Assembly (NCBI GenBank): GCA_026686845.1
Contig: JAIVEN010000015.1
Location: 25,773,501-25,837,500 of the forward strand
Length of the DNA stretch: 64,000 nucleotides
DNA from: Adenanthera pavonina
Taxonomy: Eukaryota > Streptophyta > Magnoliopsida > Fabales > Fabaceae
Direction: 5' to 3'
Positions 58,781 to 64,000 of this stretch are shown here, piece after piece. The first letter of the stretch is position 1; the number at the start of each line of letters is the position of its first letter. The translations under genes were made by a program, and so were the position numbers. The notes beneath the pieces are model-generated. The model was not told where the DNA came from. It was given only the letters and a program-made list of their open reading frames with translations, and did not search any database.

Positions 58781-60563
58781 GTTTTCTTCTTAGTTAACCA
58801 AATCTGCTTGGGTCCTTTTCTGTCAGTGGTCTTTTCCCTAGATACAGATGTACCTTTGGGAACCCATTTAGCCTTCCTTTCAAGTCCATTACTCTTTAAA
58901 GCACAAGAACTGGAAATATGTCCCTTTTTGTTACAGAAATGACAGGTGGTAAAGGGATTGCTGGATTGAGAAGCAAGAAGAAAACAATGCAGATAATACT
59001 TTTGTTTTGCAAGCCTTGGTTGATTATATGATTCAATGTGAGGTGACATATAATTTTTCTTTCTATCGCTCTCGGCATGCACAAAATATCTCATGTATAT
59101 ATTCTGATTTTTCTTCCTAATCTTTTCTTTTACAGCACAAGGATCATAGCCGAGTCCAACTTTCCCTTGTGATATTCTTTAGCTCCCCATTAAAGCAAAC
59201 AACATATCTTTACCTCTAGTAAGCCTAGACATGCTTTTCACTAAATATTCATTGGTTTGCTTTAGATTAGTGCATGATTTACAGCAGACAGATTCAGCAA
59301 TAGATAGAGGAGCAATTTCAGAGATGTTGCTTTGAGATTCTAGTTTGTTAATCTTTTTCTTAGCTAGTTTCAGTTCTTTAGCAACCTTGACAAACTCATC
59401 ATGCAGCTCATGAAATGCATCCAGTAATTCAAAATAGGAAGGTTTAGATTCATATACCTCTTCTTCTTGATCACTGCTACATGGAATTTCAGCTTCTTCA
59501 GAGGTAAGAGCCATCAGACATATGTTGGCAATTTCATCTTCTTCATCTTCTTCCTCATCTGAGCTGTTGCCTCATATTGATGAGATGTAGGCTTTCTTCT
59601 TCTTGCCTTTGTGAGTAGCTTTCTTTTCTTTCTCTTGCTTCTTGAGGAATTATGGACAATCCCATTTGATGTGTCCCTACTTTTTGCACTCATAGCAAGT
59701 CACAGGCTTTTTTGCTTTTTTCTTGCTGTCTCCAGCTACTCCTTTCTTGAAGATTTTCTTGTTTATCTTCTTGCTGTAGAATCTTCTGAATTTTCTGACC
59801 ATCATAGCTAGAGTTTCTTCATCCAGCTCATCTCCATCGTCAGATTCTTCTTCCTTTTCTTCAGCAGCTTTGAGAGTAAGACATTTCTTCTTTCTGTCTT
59901 GTCCAACTTCCTTGAGAGCTTTCATTTTTCCTTTATATTCCTCAAGGCTGCCGAATAGAGCTGTGACAGAGGCCATTGATTCTCCTCTAGCTTCCTCTAT
60001 TGCTGTTACTTTGGGTTGCCATTCCAAAGGAAGAGCTTTGAGAATCTTCCTTACTTTCTCTGTTTGAGTGTACTCCTTTCCCAAGCTCTTTAGTTGATTC
60101 ACAATGAGAGTGAATCTCTTTTGTAGCTCTTTTACAGTTTCTCCTTCAGCCATTCTGAAGCAATGCAGGTATTCAGTTTATTTTCCCTGACTCCAGTTGT
60201 TCCTTCATGAGCTATCTGCAGGGTGTCCCACATTTCTTTGGTAGTGGAGCATTGTAAGACTCTGTAGAATTCGTCTTGATTTAAGGCACTGACTAAACAG
60301 TGTTATGCCTTGAAATTCAACAAGACTCTCCTTCTGTCTTCCTCATTTCATTCAGCTTCTGGCTTTTCTCTATACTTTTCATCATCATCTAAAGCCATTG
60401 GGACAAAGTCTCCCTTCTGAATGACTGACCAGATATCCAGATCGATTGACTGGAGATAGATTTGCATTCTTATCTTCCAGTAACCATAGTGCTCTCCACT
60501 GAGTCCAGGTGGTCTATTTGTATTGTTCCCTTCAGGTAATATGCTTTCTCCAAAGCCAGCTAT
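58777..60563 (-). pseudogene. Gag of outer SIRE element, heavily broken
   Basis: The initiator is lost: the codon matching the inner ATG reads ATA at 60561-60563. Stops occur at 60348, and inside the first zinc knuckle (CYECKK followed by TAG). A deletion of about 14 bp near 60169 shifts the frame. Intact stretches include FVPMAL, KELQKRFTLIVNQLKSLG, EEARGESMASVTALFG and the second knuckle CHFCNKKGHISSSC. It ends at KKKT before TGA at 58777. Confidence 0.88.
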
Positions 60564-60604
60564 TTTAATTCCCGGACTGTTAGATCCTTTGAATGGGAAT
60601 CCGG

Positions 60605-60616
60605 GCTCTGATACCA
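60605..60616 (-). promoter_or_regulatory. Primer binding site, outer element
   Basis: TGGTATCAGAGC on the minus strand, two bases after the 5' LTR. Same iMet-type site as the inner element. Confidence 0.93.
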
Positions 60617-60618
60617 CT

Positions 60619-62245
60619 TGTTAGTTAGGCTGACTTCTCAAGAGGGGGGGTGAATTGGGAAGTTTGAAAATTTCCTGCACAAGGAGAAAACAATGAAGAA
60701 AGCAATGTATGACAGAAAAACAGAGTATAAAGCAGTAAGATGAAAGAGTAGTGATAGAGAGAAGAAAAACTCTGATATTTGTCCTGGTTCGGTCTCTCCA
60801 CTTGACCTACGTCCAGTCCCCAAGACACCACTTGAGATTTTCCACTATTCAGTAATAATTCAACGGGCTTCTTGCAAATGCCACAGTACAACGTCAGTGC
60901 TCTATTTTCTAGAGCTCACTCAATCACTTTCTGCACTTTCATAAAGTGCTTTACAATCTCTTGTGATATCTCCTCATAAGAAAATCTATCTTCCAGATGA
61001 AGATTAGATTGTTTACAAAGATGAAACTCTCTTGAATAGAGTGAATATGAAAGTTGAAGTACAAGTATTGAAGTAAGAGGGTAAAAGTCTTTGAGTAGGA
61101 GATTTGGCAGAATTTCAGTATATACAAAGTTTGATTCGTTTCCCACAACTTCAAATGATGTTATAATTATAGATTTATGTCTCAAATGTCCGTTAGAGAC
61201 AAAATCTATCCATTGGAGAAGTTATCCAACGGTTACTCTGAAAAACTATCCGTTAACTAACCGCATTTAATGCTTCTGACATACTCAGTTGGTCAATAGA
61301 TGAATTTCAACGTTGGAAGACTGAAGTTCATCTGTCATGAAGTGAAATTCGAATTTTGAAACTTAGAAAAAGTTTCCATATTGTGACATACGAATTTTCA
61401 AGAAGAAAGTTTTTCTGTTAAGTGTGAACAGTATTTTCAATTTGCTACAGTGCCCTCGAAATTCGAATTTTGGAACCCCAAAATTCATCTGTTCGTAGCA
61501 GGCTCAAAAGGCACAGTAGTTCATTTACTTCAAAATTTGAATTTTCAAAGAGTGAAGTTCGTCTGTCAGAGAGACCTCTTTTCAGACTTACTTCAACATT
61601 CGAATTTGTAAACACTGTCCTTCGTATGTCATCATATCATTTCAACAGACTCACAACTTTAGCTTCTGAAATTCGAATTTCCATGTTTAAAATTCGTCTG
61701 TCATTTAGCAATCTTTGAAACTCAATATAATCTTGATTTCAGATGAACTTTAACATTGTTTCAGACGAATTTTTTCAGTTTTCATAAGTTTCATTTTGTC
61801 TGAAATTCGAATGTTCAAAACTCAAAGTTCGTCTGTTGCTCAACAACTTCTTTCAGACACTTATGAAAATTTGAATTTTGGAAAATCAAAATTCGTCTGT
61901 CAGAGAAGCATCTCTTCAGACTTATTCAGTTTTAGCTCGAAATTTGAATTTTCAAAGCCAAAGTTTGAATTTCCAATATGACAGTTCAATGTAAACTTTT
62001 CAAACTTAGTCTGTTAGTGGGTATTTTTCAAATATTTCATGATTTAACATGAAATCAAGTTTTTAGAACATCTTTTCATCAAATCAAAGTCTTTTACCCA
62101 TATTCAAACATAACTAATGATCCTACAACAAATCTTGCATAGATTACTCAAAACTTCTTCACTTGAAACATTTTGAGCTCCTTTGATATCTTCATTCCAA
62201 GCTCTTGAATGTTGGTTTGGAATTATCAAAACTCTAGATTCAACA
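60619..62245 (-). repeat. 5' LTR of outer SIRE element
   Basis: 1,627 bp. It has lost about 35 bp near 61288 compared with 38624-40286. The TATA-like box has changed to CTATAATTATAAC (61160-61172, minus strand). The plus-strand ends are TGTTAGTTAGG and CTAGATTCAACA. Confidence 0.93.
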
Positions 62246-64000
62246 GAAAGCTCAAGGGAAATCAAAGGCATCAACTTTGGTAAGTTGTTTTCTACCTCTT
62301 CAAACTTGTAAATGGTAGTCTTAGAAGCATGGTTCATGGTGTATTTTCCTTCCTCCATTCTTCCTTAGAATTCAGCCATGTCTGAGCTTGTCCAAGGGAT
62401 GAGTTTTTGCTGAATAAATAAAGGGGAAAGCTTAGAAAAGTCATATAAAGCAAGTTGTCACAACTAGTTCCAAGTATTATGAAACAAATCATTTTCTTGC
62501 ATTTTTCCCTAACTTTTGGCCCAGTTAGGGTTTCTTTTATGGTTGGAATTTCATAATTTGGACCCCAAAAATGGATTCCTTGTGTCCAAATTAGTCAACA
62601 ACAAGTGTTGATTTCATGAAGAAGTTTAAGATTAAGAAAATAAAATTTTTAAGGTTTATTTTAGAATGAACAGTAACCATAGCTAGAGATGGAATTTGGT
62701 AATTCATGCTATATTTAGATTCTTCACAAAAAATTACATGGAATAGAGATATTATTCATCATTTTTGGGCTAGGAATAAATTTTTGGTGAATTTTTGAAA
62801 AATTGGGGTTTCATGAACACCTTTTGAAGAATGTATCATTAGCTTGAGTAGTTGTTTGATGATATGTTTAGGTTTGAGGAAACCTAAGAAAGCTTAGAGT
62901 AGTGTTTGGAAAAGACAAAATTCAAAGGAAAGCATAAAGGTAGCATTATTTTCCTACTTGCATTATGTTATCATACTTGCTTTGAATATGTTTGATGCTC
63001 TATCATATGACTTTGTTATTTCCTTGTGATGTTTTTATAATGACTGCTGAGTTGAATGAAGGGCTTTGAGACCCTGGGATATCCATTTTTTAAAATTCTG
63101 GTCAAATCATATGACTTAAATGTGAAAGTATGTTTGATCAATGATTCTTCAATGTTTTTTTGAAAATGTGATAATATGATTGCATGTATTGGTAATATGC
63201 TATTGAGATTTTTTAAATCTCAACCCCCTTTCAATGAGTAACCATGCTAGGGAGAAACAATGGAAAAGAGCTAAGGGAGGACCTAGATGCATGAAGAAGA
63301 TAATGTTGAATGGTTGATGATGCAAAGTCATTATGTTATATTGTGATCATTTGTATCAACATATGTGCAGATGAGTGAAGCTACCATTATTTATTATTAT
63401 GTTATGCATGAATGTGGTACAATGAATGATGATGTAAATATGATATATGAAGCTCATTTTGCTTAGACATGATTGGAAATGTACAATCTGGATACCTTAA
63501 TAGAAATGGAGGTATTGTTTATATAAGATAGGGAAATTTGTTTAATTAATATGTATTCTCTTAAATCACACAATTAGAGCTTTAAAATAGTCTAAAAGGG
63601 CACCCCATTTGGAGTTGTGTATAATTAATGATGAATTTTCGAGAGTAGGGCAATATTGGAAAACTAGAAACTGAAAGTTAGATACTGAAAATTTCAAAAG
63701 TTAATATAAAATCGTACAGAGCTCCAAAAATTCATTGGTTTATATGTATAGAAATTGTTGTGTTTCGAGTTTCATATTCCACTGATTTGGAGGTAATTGG
63801 AGCTATATAATAAAAGATATGAATGTTTTCCCAAAACTGTTCCAGTAAAAGATGAATTCTGACCCTTCATTTTTTAAACTAATGTCATGCCCTATGTAAG
63901 TAAAATAAATGTACAAGAAAAATATGTCTATAAGTAGACATATACATCTTTCAAATGACATAGAGTATACATGATTTGGTCCAGAATAGAATGAAATATA
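62246..64000 (-). mobile_element. LTR-like family 2, copy B (right part)
   Basis: It resumes with the duplicated GAAAG, then a GA-rich leader and the donor-like TTGGTAAGTTG near 62278. Blocks shared with copy A include CCAAAAATGGATTCCTTG (about 62565) and ATAAAGGTAG (about 62935). A conserved TTGAGATT/AATCTCAA stem is at 63203-63223. After about 63250 I see no landmark shared with copy A. The element may continue past the window end. No coding region. Confidence 0.6.

Larger units (their letters stand above)
38624..62245 (-). mobile_element. Outer SIRE/Maximus-type Ty1/Copia element, split by the inner one
   Basis: Minus-strand element with LTRs at 38624-40286 (3') and 60619-62245 (5'). It is flanked by a perfect 5-bp duplication GAAAG (38619-38623 and 62246-62250). 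The order on the minus strand is LTR, PBS, gag, pol, spacer, env-like ORF, PPT, LTR. Without the 11.8-kb inner insertion it is about 11.8 kb. Its LTRs differ at roughly 3-4% of positions over the first 370 bp by eye, plus indels. All three ORFs are broken. The LTR ends are TGTTG...CTAACA on the element strand. Confidence 0.93.

Overview
The window is repeat-dominated nuclear DNA from a plant, most likely a eudicot. It is AT-rich, has no operons, and contains Sirevirus (SIRE/Maximus) Ty1/Copia elements primed by plant initiator-Met tRNA, an Athila-type Ty3/Gypsy reverse-transcriptase relic, and many LTR-like elements nested in one another. I found no convincing single-copy host gene, tRNA or rRNA. 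Almost all conserved coding sequence belongs to retrotransposons.

Positions 1-11217 and 16986-23896 are stacks of one family of about 2.2-2.5 kb, with one more copy at 31610-34147. Each copy starts TGTAACACCC-like and ends GTTACA, has no internal coding region, and is usually flanked by a 5-bp target-site duplication. They look like solo LTRs. I resolved nine copies by their ends and duplications: copy 1 (1-9420, interrupted twice), copy 2 (585-3043), copy 3 (3253-8082), copy 4 (5013-7360, inside copy 3), copy 5 (9421-11217), copy 6 (16986-23896, interrupted twice), copy 7 (17991-20383), copy 8 (21210-23406) and copy 9 (31610-34147). Several copies carry two stem-loops, and one of these shows compensatory base changes between copies.

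Positions 11218-16985 and 23948-37719 hold older material: a possible CACTA-like remnant, Gypsy 3' ends, a two-copy dispersed repeat, an Athila RT pseudogene, an ancient SIRE LTR relic and LTR-like family 2. Two inverted copies of family 2 lie at about 25440-27912 and at 37720-38623 plus 62246-64000.

Positions 38624-62245 are a SIRE element, minus strand, inserted in the second family-2 copy (TSD GAAAG). Its pol gene is split by a second, much younger SIRE element at 45685-57513 (TSD AGTTA). Both have LTRs, an iMet PBS, gag, pol, a long spacer, a third 'env-like' ORF, a polypurine tract and an LTR. Both are disabled, the older one heavily and the younger one by three stops and one small deletion.

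The most interesting signals are in the SIRE pair. The spacer before the third ORF carries the same short palindromic words as the LTR U3 array, then a TATA-like box about 183 nt before the ATG. This suggests an internal promoter for the third ORF. A 14-nt copy of the polypurine tract also lies inside the end of that ORF in both elements.
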